Below, piece after piece: positions 32,421 to 44,831 of a stretch of 64,000 bases of DNA. The notes beneath the pieces are model-generated. The model saw only the letters and a list, made by a program, of their open reading frames with translations, was not told the origin of the DNA and did not search any database. The DNA comes from Syngnathus acus. Its lineage: Eukaryota; Chordata; Actinopteri; Syngnathiformes; Syngnathidae. Location: assembly GCF_901709675.1 (NCBI RefSeq), contig NC_051091.1:10572967-10636966 (forward strand), given 5' to 3'. Position numbers and translations under genes: made by a program. Position 1 is the first letter of the stretch. Every line of letters starts with the position of its first letter.

Positions 32421-34289
32421 TAAAGTCACATGGTGGCCAAGTAGATCTAGTCTAGATTCCAAATTGTACACGAATCTATTTTAAAAACAGACGCCTTGTT
32501 TTAGCATCATTTAAGCAAATTCCTTTATTCTATGAGACGTATTATCTACGAACAAAAATAGCGTTCATTTGGTTTTTGTGCGCTGTTAAAATAAATTCTA
32601 CATGCAAAAGATGTTTTTTAAAAGGACTAATAAGTAAAAAATAAAAGTCATTATAAATATGTAAACAGACGGAACCAAACGTGATTAATTCGGGTCAGAC
32701 GTGGTTGCAGTACCCATTTTATCCGCAAGAGGGTGGCATTACCTAATGATTCGTGAGGTGATGAGCTCCAATTGGAGTTTAAGGGTCTTTTTTAGAAGCG
32801 GGATGAAATGGTGTTCTGATAGTACAACTGCAATTTGCCACCATGCAGCTGGGGCATGGTGACATTTCTTTTAAGTCGCTGCTTTTTGTAGATTATGTGG
32901 ATCCATTGGCTTTATTAAGACGAAATTGTCTTGCGGGAGAGTATGAAGCGGGTGGTATGAACCTCAGCACCTCCCATTCCAAAGCCATGGTCCTCAGTTG
33001 TCCTGCAGTGCCCCCTTTAGGCCAAGAATGAGATGTGCGTTTGCTGGGTTCACAGCTGTGGTGCGTTGAATGCAGAGAGCAAATTTTGTACATGCATGTA
33101 TTCACAAGCAAACGATTCTTCTTGTTTTTTTGGGGGGGGGGTTATGTGTGTGTCTATATTGATTAATTGCTGGAGGCAATTGTCCATAAAGTGTCAATTT
33201 GTACTCAATAGGAAATGCCTGTGGTCCAGTGGTGCTGGTTGTGTTCCTGGAAAGCAAAAATATACATTGATGGATATATAATTGAGTAGTGTTGCAATTG
33301 TGTGGTGGATTACTTTGGCCCTGAGGAATGTATTCCATATATAACATCGACCCTTTCCGTCATTTCGATTCCCCTCGTGTTGTCTTATATCACCAGCACA
33401 TATCATTTTAAATCACTTCCCAGAAACTCGGTGGTAATGAAAGGCTGACTTTTCTTTTTTTTCCATAAGGCTGAGGATGGTGAATAGAGGGGTCACTGCC
33501 GTGCCTGATGTCGACACTTGTGCCCACCACGAGCTCAACTCCCCCCGCAGTCTTGGAACATGCTGATTTCACACTCCTCTTGTGTAAACCTTGTATTTCT
33601 GCGTGTGTGTGTGTGTGGAGACAAACTTTTTTTTCTGTGAGGAGAGGTCACCCAAGATGCACAAAGAGATGCAGCCTTTTTTGTAATTCTGAAAATATCC
33701 CGCTGTCTTTATATATATATAAACATAGCCAAGCAGGATAGTAAAATATAAAATTTTATATTGAATTTTGTGCTGCTTTGACCTTTATTGTGTTTTCATT
33801 TCCACATCTTACTAAGATGACACCAAAAACTTCAGATACAACGATGTAACTCAATTCTATTGGAATCAGTCCATTTCCAAATATTTGTCAAAATCTCATT
33901 CGTATCAGATATGCCCACATCTGATCAAACTGAAAATACAATTAAATTAAAAAGCAGCCATTGTAAATCAGAACTCCTGTGAAAACAGAGCTATGTCTTA
34001 CTGTTGTGAAACAATTGCGCACGAGTTGTCTTATTTATTCTGTCACTGTCCACAGCTACTTACATGGAAATAGACAGTTAAAAAATAATGGATACAAGCA
34101 TTGAATCAGAATTGGGCACTTAGACAAACAGTGTAAACCCAGAGTGTTAAATCTCATTATTCCACTACTGGACACACCATTTCTTCAACAAACCATAAAA
34201 AAAGAAAACACAATATCAAAACCAAACTATACAGTATTTTGAATATGTCTCATTATTTTAACACATTACTCCCACGCCAGTTTAACCAA

Positions 34290-34690
34290 AAGGAATAACA
34301 AGATTACAAGGTGAGTTTAGCAACAGCCAAACGTTTTGTGTAGACGTAAGTGGTTTTGGCGCACCAGACAAACATCGTGACACAAGCAACACTCCGGGGC
34401 CCGCAAGGCTGGGCCCAAGTTTCCCGAGGAAAAGTATCGTTATTAGGCCGACCAAGATTCTGTGGAAAAAAAATAAAACTGCCAATGAATAGAGGCCTTA
34501 GACGACGAGGCAGCACACCAAATGCATCTTACATGGTGAATCTGCAATGCGTGATGGTCTGAACGGTGACATTGATTCCAGCTTTGGCCAGAGCTCTCTC
34601 GTGAGCACCCCATGCTCCTTGGGATACCAATAAGAGTTGTTCCTTCGCTAATCGCCTGTGACAGCTCAGTTAGGGACGCTCAGATGATCA
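34290..34690 (-). other. GC-richer exon-like island of unknown nature
   Basis: On the minus strand a strong acceptor (TTTTATTTTTTTTCCACAG at about 34463-34481) precedes an open stretch reading NLGRPNNDTFPRETWAQPCG to a TAA near 34300. Just upstream (34508-34640) another open stretch reads GAWGAHERALAKAGINVTVQ and stops at TAA. The latter faintly recalls the MRRAGIKVTV part of DJ-1, but too weakly to call. It could be a relic gene fragment or an old repeat; I do not recognise it. Confidence 0.25.
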
Positions 34691-35254
34691 GATATTTTAC
34701 TTGGAAAAAGCAAAGTGCCTGTTGTAAACCTTGTGGCTCTGTCACGTCATATTCCTGTGCTCTTTTGATTTAAAAATAAATAAATAAAAGAAAACAACAC
34801 TGTGACGGATTGATATTGGAATATGACGTGGTAAATTCCATTATGTTTACTTGTTATACAGATTTACATGAACTCTTAATGATAAAACAATGTTGCTTTG
34901 ATTTACCTAAGTATTGGTTTCACAAATTTGTCAGTATAAATTTGTTCACGTTACACATCATGTGCACGATGAGCAATACAAATTTTAATGTTGGGCAGCA
35001 TCTTTTTGTTCAAATCTTCAAAAACTTCCAACATGAAACAATGGGAAGCAGGCGATGTTTGAAAGTAAATAGCAGTCTTAAAGGTCAGATAAGCAAAGTG
35101 AAAACCGCTTTTACTAGTAAAACATGAAATCAGTAAACCATTCAGATGTCAATACCAGTTTAGTTACTTCACATATAAACAATCTGCTTCCATTTGTCTT
35201 TGGACACAGTTAAGCAGCGAGAGACGTTTGATTTGTGAGGGGATCGTATTGGTT

Positions 35255-35294
35255 TCATCCATCCATCCATCCATCCATCCATCCAGCCATCCAG
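35255..35294. repeat. (ATCC)n microsatellite
   Basis: About ten CATC units at TTTCATCCATCC..., ending CAGCCATCCAG. It is probably the tail of a reverse-oriented SINE of the TGGA-tailed family. Confidence 0.93.
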
Positions 35295-37543
35295 AGATTC
35301 TCTGTACACTTCACAGGATATATATATATTTTTACTCATCTTAACACGTCTGACAAGACTGGAAAATCTGCGATACAGCTGATAACTGTTTATGCTTATA
35401 CAGAGAAACCAACGAAAGGAACGAATCAGCTAGCTCGCTAGCTAGCTTATTTGCTGACTTGAGTGCATTTGGGAATGATTCATTTGATGTTATCGAAACT
35501 GAGATATTTAGGCAGGCTGAAGTCTCATATTATAAGTTAATGAAGACATCATTCAAGTCGACAGCTCATCTATTAGAAGAGGTGTAGCTCAACTGAAACA
35601 TGAAAGAAGAAAACAATCACAACGACCAGACAGACTCCCTAACATTGACTTCCCTAGGTAATCGGCTATTTATCGATATTGCTTACTTACGCCACAGCAA
35701 ACAAACACATTTTCTAAGACACGTTAACAGAGAAAATCAGTGGGCATGGATTTTGCACTCTATTAATAACCAAAAGAGGAACCATGAGAGTAGTACATTT
35801 TATTCATCACACTCTGATTGATCATCCAATGTGATGAATTGATTTTTTTGCCTGACAAACAGTAGAGTTGGTGAAGCCACCGAATAACCCTGACTGCTTT
35901 CATCGCATCGAGTACATTCAATGTGCCTTTACTTGAGGTTTGTTTTGATTGACCCCAAAAAAACCACAAAAGGGGAATCATTTTGAGGAAAGCGTAACTT
36001 GAAAATCTTTTAACACTCTTGTACTAAAATATTTGTGTCTGATTCTGAAATCTTCAACTTAAAATTTAACTATCAATAATATCACCTTTAGAGTGCATCA
36101 AACTGTACCCTTTGGTTTTTGTGGCCCCTTTTGTTCCTTTGAAACCAAGAAAACTAAGTTGATTTGACTTTGGCATTATAAGAATAAAAAAGTGATACGA
36201 CACATACAATGGAACCTTGATTCTATGGACACGGAACCAACTAGCTGGAATTTGCCATAAACTGACAGAAACTGATCACATGTCTGGATTGCGATCGTCT
36301 CTTGTCATCTGTGTCCAGCTCAAGTCCTCGGTAGATGTTTTGCTCGCAGGGAGCACCTAATAAAAAGACGGGCTTGGTCACAGGCGGGGGCGGTCAAGTG
36401 ATCTCTCGTCTCCGGAAGGTTCTTTCAGATGGTTGTGGTGAGACTAATTGTAATAGCATGCAAAATGGTGACATTACTTTCATCTTCATTAACAAAGAGA
36501 CTTCTTTTTCCCTCGTGCTAAAATTTGCATACTCTTGCAAAAAATGTACTTTTTTTCTTGGAAATGGAAAAACATGTGCTCTCATGTCTCAGTCAATCAA
36601 AACAAAGTGGCAAAAATATGGCGGCCCAAACGCCACTCAGCTCATCTGACAACTCTAACCTGGTTTCTAAACCTTACTTTCAAAACCTCAACTGTGGCTT
36701 AAAACTCTAATTTCTGCGGTAGGTTGTGACCTCCATCCCAGCAGTGTTCTGCTTGAACTTCTGCTAGCCAAGCAGTACACTGCTAGCTTGTGTGAAAGGA
36801 CAACTGGATTTGGCATGCACATCAGAGCGTGATACCCAAACATTTTGGTCCTGTCACATGACACACACACACGCAGGCACATTCTTGGATGCGTAAAATG
36901 GATTGTTACACTAGCTGCTGTAATAAAATGTTGCCAGAAACCCCCAGTGAAACTCAGTATTTTTCTTTATATTTGTAGTTTGACATGCAAATTGGAGAGT
37001 TGCAGTAGCATTGTACCTTCCTCTTTGACATTTTTAGAAAAAGATCCCCAATGTATATTTTTAATGGTCTAAAGCCCCCATGGTCAGTTCAGGCCTGTTG
37101 GAAAGCTTGAAAACACAATTTTGTGCTTTAAACATACTCTTAATGCAATAGAGATTTATTACTTACACATTGATGACATCTAGGCAATGGATGTCTTTTG
37201 ATAAGGCACACTGGTTGATAGTAATTATTGATTCCTTTGAGTTCATCATAGGCCATCTTTGTTGATTGCGCTAACAAAACGGAGCTAATTTACAAAAACA
37301 GTCTATGTTGCTAGTTTAGCCTTTTTTTTTTTTTACCCCTCTCGTGACTATTTAAAAAAAAAAAGCAACTTGTGAGTTTGATTCATGCTAGTAAACAGAC
37401 AACATAAACAGCATCTTTCCACATTGTTTTCCATTTAACAGGGAGCTCGACAGGAGTCAATCTTTGAGTCAATCACTGTGAACGTTGACAAAAACATGGT
37501 GCCCAAGTTATTTTTTTTTAGGTCGATTTCTTTCAACATATTA

Positions 37544-37713
37544 CCGTAATTTTCGGACTATAAGTCGCACCGGAGTATAAGTCGCACCAGCAATAAAATG
37601 CCCAAAAAAGTGAAAAAAACCCATATATATGTATATAAATCGCTCCTGAGTATAAGTCGCCCCCCCACCCAAACTATGAAAAAAAACCGCGACTTATAGT
37701 CCGAAAATTACGG
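37544..37713. mobile_element. palindromic MITE with perfect 25-bp inverted repeats
   Basis: The ends read CCGTAATTTTCGGACTATAA (plus GTCGC) and their exact complement, 170 bp apart end to end, flanked by a TA duplication (37542-37543, 37714-37715). The motif GTATAAGTCGC recurs inside. No coding capacity. Confidence 0.92.
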
Positions 37714-38331
37714 TACGTTCATTCAATTACGGGACCATGGGAACTATTGTACGTCCTCAAACCCACCACTGGAAACCGTCCTTTGGACGTAGTTAGTCAC
37801 ACATTTTACTATGCTCCAAGCCATAACCAAATCAAAAGCTTCTTTACAAATCTCGTACAATATGTGCTTTAGTCGGCATCTATTAGCGGCATGTCACATT
37901 TTGCTCGCACTGTTTTCATTGAAATTTAATAGAATATGCTAATTGTGAAACTGGAAAACCAAACCATTTATGAAGATCAAAAGTGGCAAATTGTGTTAAG
38001 CATGAACTGCCATGACACGTTTATTGAAAGTTGATGACGTTTACTAAGTACTTAACTCAGTTATCAATCACAGTGAAGGGTGTCTAAAAAGTGTGCAGAC
38101 CTCAAAGTTAGCAATTCTTGTCATATTGTCTTTGTTTCAGCATAACATTCTGTCTAGAAATGTTTTCAACGCAATCCTGATCAGGTTTGACCGATCCGAA
38201 CCGTGTCTTGTTCCTATTACCATTTCAATTGTAAACATAAAGGTGACCATTCTCGGTACACTGAAATGAGTCTAGAAATGAATAGAAATTGCATTATTTG
38301 TTCCAGATTGTTTTATTTGTTCCAGATGTGA

Positions 38332-38419
38332 GTGACTTGGCCACCAAGGGTGCAGTATAGTATAATATAGACACGCAGATACAAACAAAGAAGAATTTCA
38401 CAACTGGTGGCCAAGTCAC
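38332..38419. repeat. 15-bp perfect inverted repeat with 58-base loop
   Basis: GTGACTTGGCCACCA (38332-38346) is the exact complement of TGGTGGCCAAGTCAC (38405-38419). A short direct repeat TTTGTTCCAGAT lies just upstream (about 38297 and 38317). Confidence 0.85.
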
Positions 38420-38623
38420 ACACGTTCAATAACTTTTTAACTACAAATAGGATTCAAAAAGTACTGTGAGAGATTCACATAATTTTATCTACAACATATT
38501 ATTTTTCCAAGTTAACATACATTTACTATTATTCACACAAAAATGACAATTTTCTGTAATGACAATTTGCAAAGATGACATAGGCCTATTTAGATTTGTT
38601 TACATTGACAATTATTATTATTA

Positions 38624-38669
38624 TAGATAAGATAAGATAGTCCTTTATTATTCCCTCAATGGGGAAACT
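38624..38669 (+). repeat. fragment of a fish interspersed repeat
   Basis: AGATAAGATAAGATAGTCCT followed by TTATTATTCCCTCAATGGGG resembles a repeat end common in teleost DNA (GATAAGATA...CCTTTATT...CCC...GGGGAAA). The rest is not recognisable. Confidence 0.4.
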
Positions 38670-41581
38670 CATTATTACCACACCAATTTTTTTTCTAACT
38701 CATTACTGCAAAACTGAATACCTGTATCATCTGAAAATAAAGTGTGGAATTTTTGAAATCATACGCAGATCATTACGCGAAAGTAAAACCAACAAGGGGC
38801 CTAAGAGTGACCCCAGAGGAAGGCTACAGGTCATTGTTTGGAGCTGTGAGTCAACACTATTGACATGTATACACATAGTGAGTATTCTTCTCCAAACAAA
38901 CCCACTACTGATCCAAGAAAAGGCTAATTCCATATCTACACACTTGTTAGTGTGTCTTGTCACAAGTAATCGCAGTTCTTCGCAGTACTATTAAGAGTGA
39001 CTGAATGAGAATGAGACAAGAGCATGGCGCCCAGAGTGGGATTTTCCCAGTGGAAAATTTTCCCTGCACTTCTCCCGTTGTCATCAATATAACCCTTTGC
39101 AGTTAAAAAAAGAGAACATTTTAAACTATTTGCCTATATCCAAATTTCATTTACACCATTGTAAGAGATCTACACGGGGTTAACTGCCACACCCAATTGT
39201 TTGCTTGCCTCGACTCCTCAGGTCTATTTGAGGACACTGAAGATGCAGCCATCTGATCTTTGGGGTCAATTTAGACGACCATGACTCATATCTGATCATT
39301 TGGTCATTTGTGAGGCGAATCATCAAAGACACAAGATCAGACAGACTATGAATCAAACTCGACTCTCATGGCGAGGCATCAATGAGCATTGTTGCTCTTT
39401 TGGAGCGAGAGCAGCCCATCGTCATCAGTGCATTGTCATGTGACTCGTATTTTCCACTTGTTAGCGCTGAGTTCCTTCGGCCTTCCACATAAGACAAATG
39501 TTCACATTGGCAAACTCTGATTGGATGCTCCGAGCATGGTTTTGTTGGTGCATTTTGGGTTCCAGCTGCCACTAGATGCAGATTAGCCTTCATTGCCCCC
39601 CCTCTATTATCCGCCATTTGACGTCATCGAGTGATGCTCATGGCCTGCTCGTTAGGACATGGACACACGTAATGAACAGCGGCAGGATGTGTCACACGTT
39701 CTGCCCGACCCACCTGCACCCAACCAGCTTATGTCGCCTGCACTAACTGTATCGACAGAAATACTCATTACGCTTTAGCACAATATTCAATTCATTAAAG
39801 TAAGAATTCTGTCGTTTTGGACCGGATGAATGCATGATTTGAATGCAACCGCCGGAGGCGCTGTTGAGTCAGTTCAAACTCCCAAATCTGAATTCATGGA
39901 GAAAAATATCCGAGCCGTTTGATGTTTTATACTTAAAATGTTAAAAAACTGTTTTGTTGTATTTTTCCGTCGCTCACGAGTGGTCGCTCTGCAAAACAAA
40001 CCACTTGTTTTAATCTCCTTGGGGATCTGCAGGCAGTTGCCCTCCCTTAAGTGTCTTTTGACTGTGTTTGATCACCACATTGAGTTATGGACATCCCTAC
40101 TTTGCACCCATAAGTCAAATGGCGGACTCACGCGTCAACTTGGCACATGTTGTTTTTCCTCACACCTCTTTCTGTCGTTCCTTCTCCTTGGCCACACAGT
40201 GTTGCAAACAGTTTGAGAGGAAGAGCTTTAAACTTATTGTTTGCATATTTTTCCGATTCATGCATGGTTTTCCTCCTTTGTCATAAAAACCTGCATGGAT
40301 AATTGTTTTTTTTTGCGTCTTTCTATTTTTGTGATCCCACAACAGGATATTGGAAAAGAGTAATAGTGTATAATGATGAACATAACACAGGAAATGGAAC
40401 ATAGTATTCCAACATTTTCCCATATTGAGGGTGTTTGATTTAAGACTGTCTGGACAAACGGAATTTTAGGTCTTAAATGGTGTGCAATAAAATTGTTTAC
40501 ACAGCAGTGTGAGAATACTTGGTCATGAGGCACAGTCAATTACTGCTGTAAAGCGGAATCTCGATTATATTACATATTACCAAGTTGTATTGTCGCAGAT
40601 TTACAGTAAGATGAACACATAGTAAAAGCTGTAGGTCCATGTTGGCAGGGGCAATTTTCCCACACAAGGCAAGGCGGCGGCCATGTTGGTTGCAGGCACG
40701 GCTCAAGGATTTTTGTTCTCTCCTGGTGCTTGACCAAATAAAATTCAACTTTAAAACTTTTTTTTATATTTATTTAATAAATTGAAAGACCAATCCGCCT
40801 CCCGTTTTTATTTTGTTAAATTGAGGTTCCACTGTGCTTTCTGCTAAAGCTCTTGCGTTTGTCATTTTATGGTGCAGGTGGTAGCAATATGGTGGTTAGC
40901 CAGTATGTAAAGAGTGAGTGAACCTTGCTTTGACCCCGACTGACCTCAAGTGATACAGGCTAACGTGTTCCAAATGAGGAATGTCCGTGTCATCGCTTCC
41001 CTCATTAGGCTCCCTCGTCACACCTGCGCGACTCCCATCATGTCCCGTTCATTCAATTACAACCCGAAGTGACATTTCTCCTTGGTACGCCTCTTCTCCC
41101 TTCTGTCGTGATAAAATATTTCCAACAAGGAAGTGATGGATAATTCCAAGCAGATGTGAAGTTGTCTCAACAAGTTAACAAGGATGTAGAGGAAGTGGTG
41201 GTTAAAAGCACAACACGTGCATACAAGTCTGGCCGTTATCTATCGCATGGTTGTTAGCGCTCGTGTTTGCGGAAGAGCGCTAAAAACCTGGGTCACAGTC
41301 TCCTTTTTTAAGAGCGCTAATTTCTCACAGTTTGCTCTCTTATTAGAGGAATGCTACAAAGTGATATTTTAATCATATCTCCATCTCTTCTTGTCAATGT
41401 GGAGCACTAATTATGTCCTTCATAAGAATAGAATTAGCCCTTGAGGATAACTATTGATTGAAATAAAGAGAAAACTCAATTTTTTTTTTTTTGGCGGACG
41501 CGGGTTTCTTCCTATGCTACACTAATACCATAGAATTGGACATTAAGCAAATTATTGCAACATTTAGTGTTTATGACTTTG

Positions 41582-41630
41582 CATTAGTGGTTAGCATGTC
41601 TGCCTCATAGTCCACAAGACAGTTCGAACT
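41582..41630 (+). mobile_element. tRNA-like SINE head fragment
   Basis: CATTAGTGGTTAGCATGTCT followed by GCCTCATAG and CAGTTCGAAC matches the head of the SINE family at 23965 (GTAGCACGTCCGCCTCACAG ... GGTTCGATTCC). The body is absent. Confidence 0.55.
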
Positions 41631-42949
41631 TTTGATAATTTTGGATCGCTTTGCAATATTCCCCCCCTATTGTGATTCAAAGTGCAATTCTTTTTTTTAA
41701 AGGTCCTCCTCTCATGTATTCTTTAACAAACACAAGCAATAAATTATGACACAAAAGAAAGACTATTTTTTTCCTCATGTGTGGCATAAACAAATCAGAA
41801 AGTCATAAATGAAATTATAACAATATTGCAAAATTGCAAACAAACCTGTGGCTTTATCACTACAACTTGAAACAACTAAACATTAAAAGCCCCCCAAACA
41901 ACTAAATATACCAGGATGTCAATTTAGAATTTGATTAATCGTTCAGCTCTTGTCTAAACTAAATCATGCAGTCCACAATAGTTTTTTTTCTTCCAAATTA
42001 CATATTGTGACATAGATATCTAAAATTTACACCTCAAAGAGAGCCATGTCTGTGAAAACACTCGCCTCAGAAGCGCACCGAGTAATCATCCCGCTGATTT
42101 TTTCTACATTTCTATATTACCCGCCATTGCCTTTATTTGAACGACAGTTAATAAAGTGAAACAATCTCTCCACCCTTTTTTTATCTGCCCACAAAGGAGA
42201 CAAAGCCAAGCGATGTCTTTTCATGGCGTCTTTCTTCATCTTAACTTTGTACTGAACATTATGAAGATAAAACATGACACCTACAAGCATAAAAAGAAAC
42301 TTTGCTAATTTGCTGTGACGCAAATAAGAAGACGGAAACGTTTGAAGATGAAGATAAGATTGTAAAGTGTTTGTATGCTCACATGAGGAAGATGAAAAAA
42401 AAATTCAGTCGCCCACTAGTGGACACAATGACACTACAAGGAACTCCAAAGCTCAAGAATGCTTGAAGAATTGATGAACTTGAAAGGAACATTGGTAGCA
42501 AACTGAAATGCACAATAAGGACGCCTTCCCCTTTGTCATTATATGCAATAATTCTTTTGAGGTTATTATTATTATTTGAACAACACTGTGCAAATTTCTT
42601 GACTACTGCAAATCAAGAGTTGGAAAAAAAACACTCAAAATGTTCACTTTAGACATTTAATTATATAAAATCAGTTCTTTGGGGACCAGGGAAAAATAAT
42701 GACATGTATAAAAAATATACATGTTCTTACATTACCTCGATCATGGTGAGTACACCATTTATTGTCGTTTTTATATTTGATTACAAACAGCAGTTAGGTT
42801 CTTTTTACACTTTTACAACAGGTGACAAGTGTTGCACAATTGTTGCAAATACTAATTAGAAGGATATTGGACATTAAAAAGAAAAGTAGGCAATACTGTA
42901 AATATGTTTTTTACAACATACATATAATTCCTTGTAAAACCAACATTAA

Positions 42950-43330
42950 CTCGCCATGACAGCACTGTTGTATGGTTGTCACATGATTGATGCTTGGCTA
43001 AGCCCCCCTCCCTCCCTTCTCTCTTCGGGCAACATAGTTCGGAGGGTCAAGACGGGGCTTCTACATCCTCCCCACCTCGGTTCACGCTGCATCTGCATAT
43101 GTGAAATCGCCATTTCACCCCCAGCACACTCCCCTAATTGTCGCTGGCTAAAAATGTTTTTGTGGAAATTTGCCCTCCATCAGGAGTAACTGTGCACGGC
43201 AATTGGCTGACACAACACGGCGTCTCTAAATAGTGGTGCACAAACACCCGAACTTACCCACACGCACACGCACACAAAGCGTAATTATACATATTCAACT
43301 ATGAAGCAATTACTCTCCGGGGAAAAGTCA
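42950..43330. promoter_or_regulatory. candidate pax7 upstream regulatory block
   Basis: A non-repetitive, higher-complexity stretch about 1.1-1.4 kb upstream of the pax7 ATG, with TAATTG and CAATTGG-type homeodomain/CCAAT motifs and GC-richer sequence than its AT-rich flanks. Inference only. Confidence 0.25.
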
Positions 43331-43689
43331 AGCTAGGATTTGTCAATGTAGCAATTAGCCATTTCCTTATTGAATAAAAATTACATTTTGAAATTGTGCT
43401 CAATAATTGACGGGTCAAAAAAAAAAAAAAAAATCAAAATGTTTACATTGCCCTAGAATGCGGACTTAATTTAATGCGCCAATATAATGTGGACGTTTTA
43501 TTTATTTACTTATTTATTTTTTACAAAAATGTAATTTAAAATGTTCAATCTTCACGATGCAAGTTAGGACAATTAATAATAAATACATTTTCAATTCTTG
43601 ATGTTTGGCATTCAGCATTTTTCTTTCGATTATATGAAATGTTTTTATATAAATGTCATGTTATTTTTCATTTTATTTATTTTTTAAGG

Positions 43690-44372
43690 TACACGTTTGA
43701 AGGTACACTTGGATTCATATTAATTTCTCAATTTCCATTGAACAGTTGTGTGCAGGCTCTTGTGATGGAGGATGAGGAGACTGCTGGGGATAATGATGAA
43801 GATGATGATGAGGATGTTGGCGGTGGCAGCAGTGCATTAAAAAGTCCAACGCGGCCCTGTGATTGGTCGCCAGGGCTGCAGGCTGAGCCCACTGGCTTTG
43901 AGTGCGAAAAGGAAAAGGCCACGGCAGCCTATGGGAGCGCGGGCTTGTCTCCTCCCACGATGTGTGCACCAAAGTTGCCCACTTCAACTACTTCCACGCA
44001 GCCAGCAGACATTACATTCACGCCAAATGCACCAAAGGGACAAGAGGGCCTGCTTTTGCCAAACTCCCAATTGCCTTCTTGACTCATTATCAATATTTTC
44101 TAAATATACCATTGCTGTTCTACTTTTCATTCCTGCCCCCCTCCCTTCACTTATGTGAACCTTGTCCAGTCAGTCCACCTGGGATTGGAATTTCACAGCA
44201 TATTTTTCATTTCAGTCTTTTTTTTCTTTTCTTTTTCCCCCATTTTTTAAACCCTCCACCAACACATTCCTTGCATTTTGGACTTTGTGTGAGCAGCTTC
44301 GAGTCCTCCCGTTTTTTGTTTTTGTTTGTTTTTTATTTTGTCTGGCGCTACTGCTGAGCGAGTAGCTGTGGG
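43690..44372 (+). promoter_or_regulatory. pax7: pax7 proximal promoter and 5' UTR
   Basis: Lies just before the pax7 start codon. It carries an inverted CCAAT box (GTGATTGGTCGCC at about 43860) and pyrimidine-rich runs (44215-44260). An in-frame TGA at 44355-44357 closes the frame upstream of the chosen ATG. An acidic open frame in 43639-44082 is taken as non-coding. Confidence 0.5.
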
Positions 44373-44457
44373 ATGGCTACTTTACCCGGAACAGTGCCTC
44401 GAATGATGCGCCCCACACCGGGTCAGAACTACCCACGGACTGGCTTCCCCCTGGAAG
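44373..44457 (+). CDS. pax7: pax7 exon 1
   Basis: ATG in TGTGGGATGG context; reads [20 protein letters not shown] then PRTGFPLE and one base, donor AAG|GTGAGC. Human PAX7 begins [20 protein letters not shown]. Confidence 0.97.
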
Positions 44458-44771
44458 GTGAGCGGACACGGAGACTTTTTGGGTCTGGTTGGAGACGCTC
44501 GCATTAAGGTTACAAGTGTGTAGTAAATTAAAAACATTAAATTAAAAAAGAAGAAATAAGAAAATCGAATACTTGTTTTTTGTTTCTTTATGTTTACATT
44601 TTTTTGCACGTGGGCCTCCATGAAGGTCACGTATCTAATTAAAGAAACAAAATCCAAGTTTTTTTTTTTAAACGTTTCAAAATCATGTCTATTGTATAGG
44701 CTACTGTTACTGATAACGTTAAAAAAAATCATGTTTTAATTTATCATATAGGCATTTTTTGTACCCAAAGT

Positions 44772-44831
<60 letters not shown>

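Larger units (their letters stand above)
32421..43689. other. intergenic DNA between divergent park7 and pax7
   Basis: 11 kb with no gene I can support. Contents listed separately: an exon-like island (34290-34690), an (ATCC)n run, a palindromic MITE (37544-37713), a hairpin (38332-38419), repeat fragments (38624, 41582) and a candidate regulatory block (42950-43330). A GCTAGCTCGCTAGCTAGC run lies near 35431. Elsewhere AT-rich. Confidence 0.6.

Noticed and set aside
43639-44082. Plus-strand 147-codon acidic open frame just upstream of pax7.
   Set aside because: It lacks similarity to a known protein, its acidic run comes from a GATGAAGATGATGATGAG repeat, and its position fits the pax7 promoter/5' UTR.
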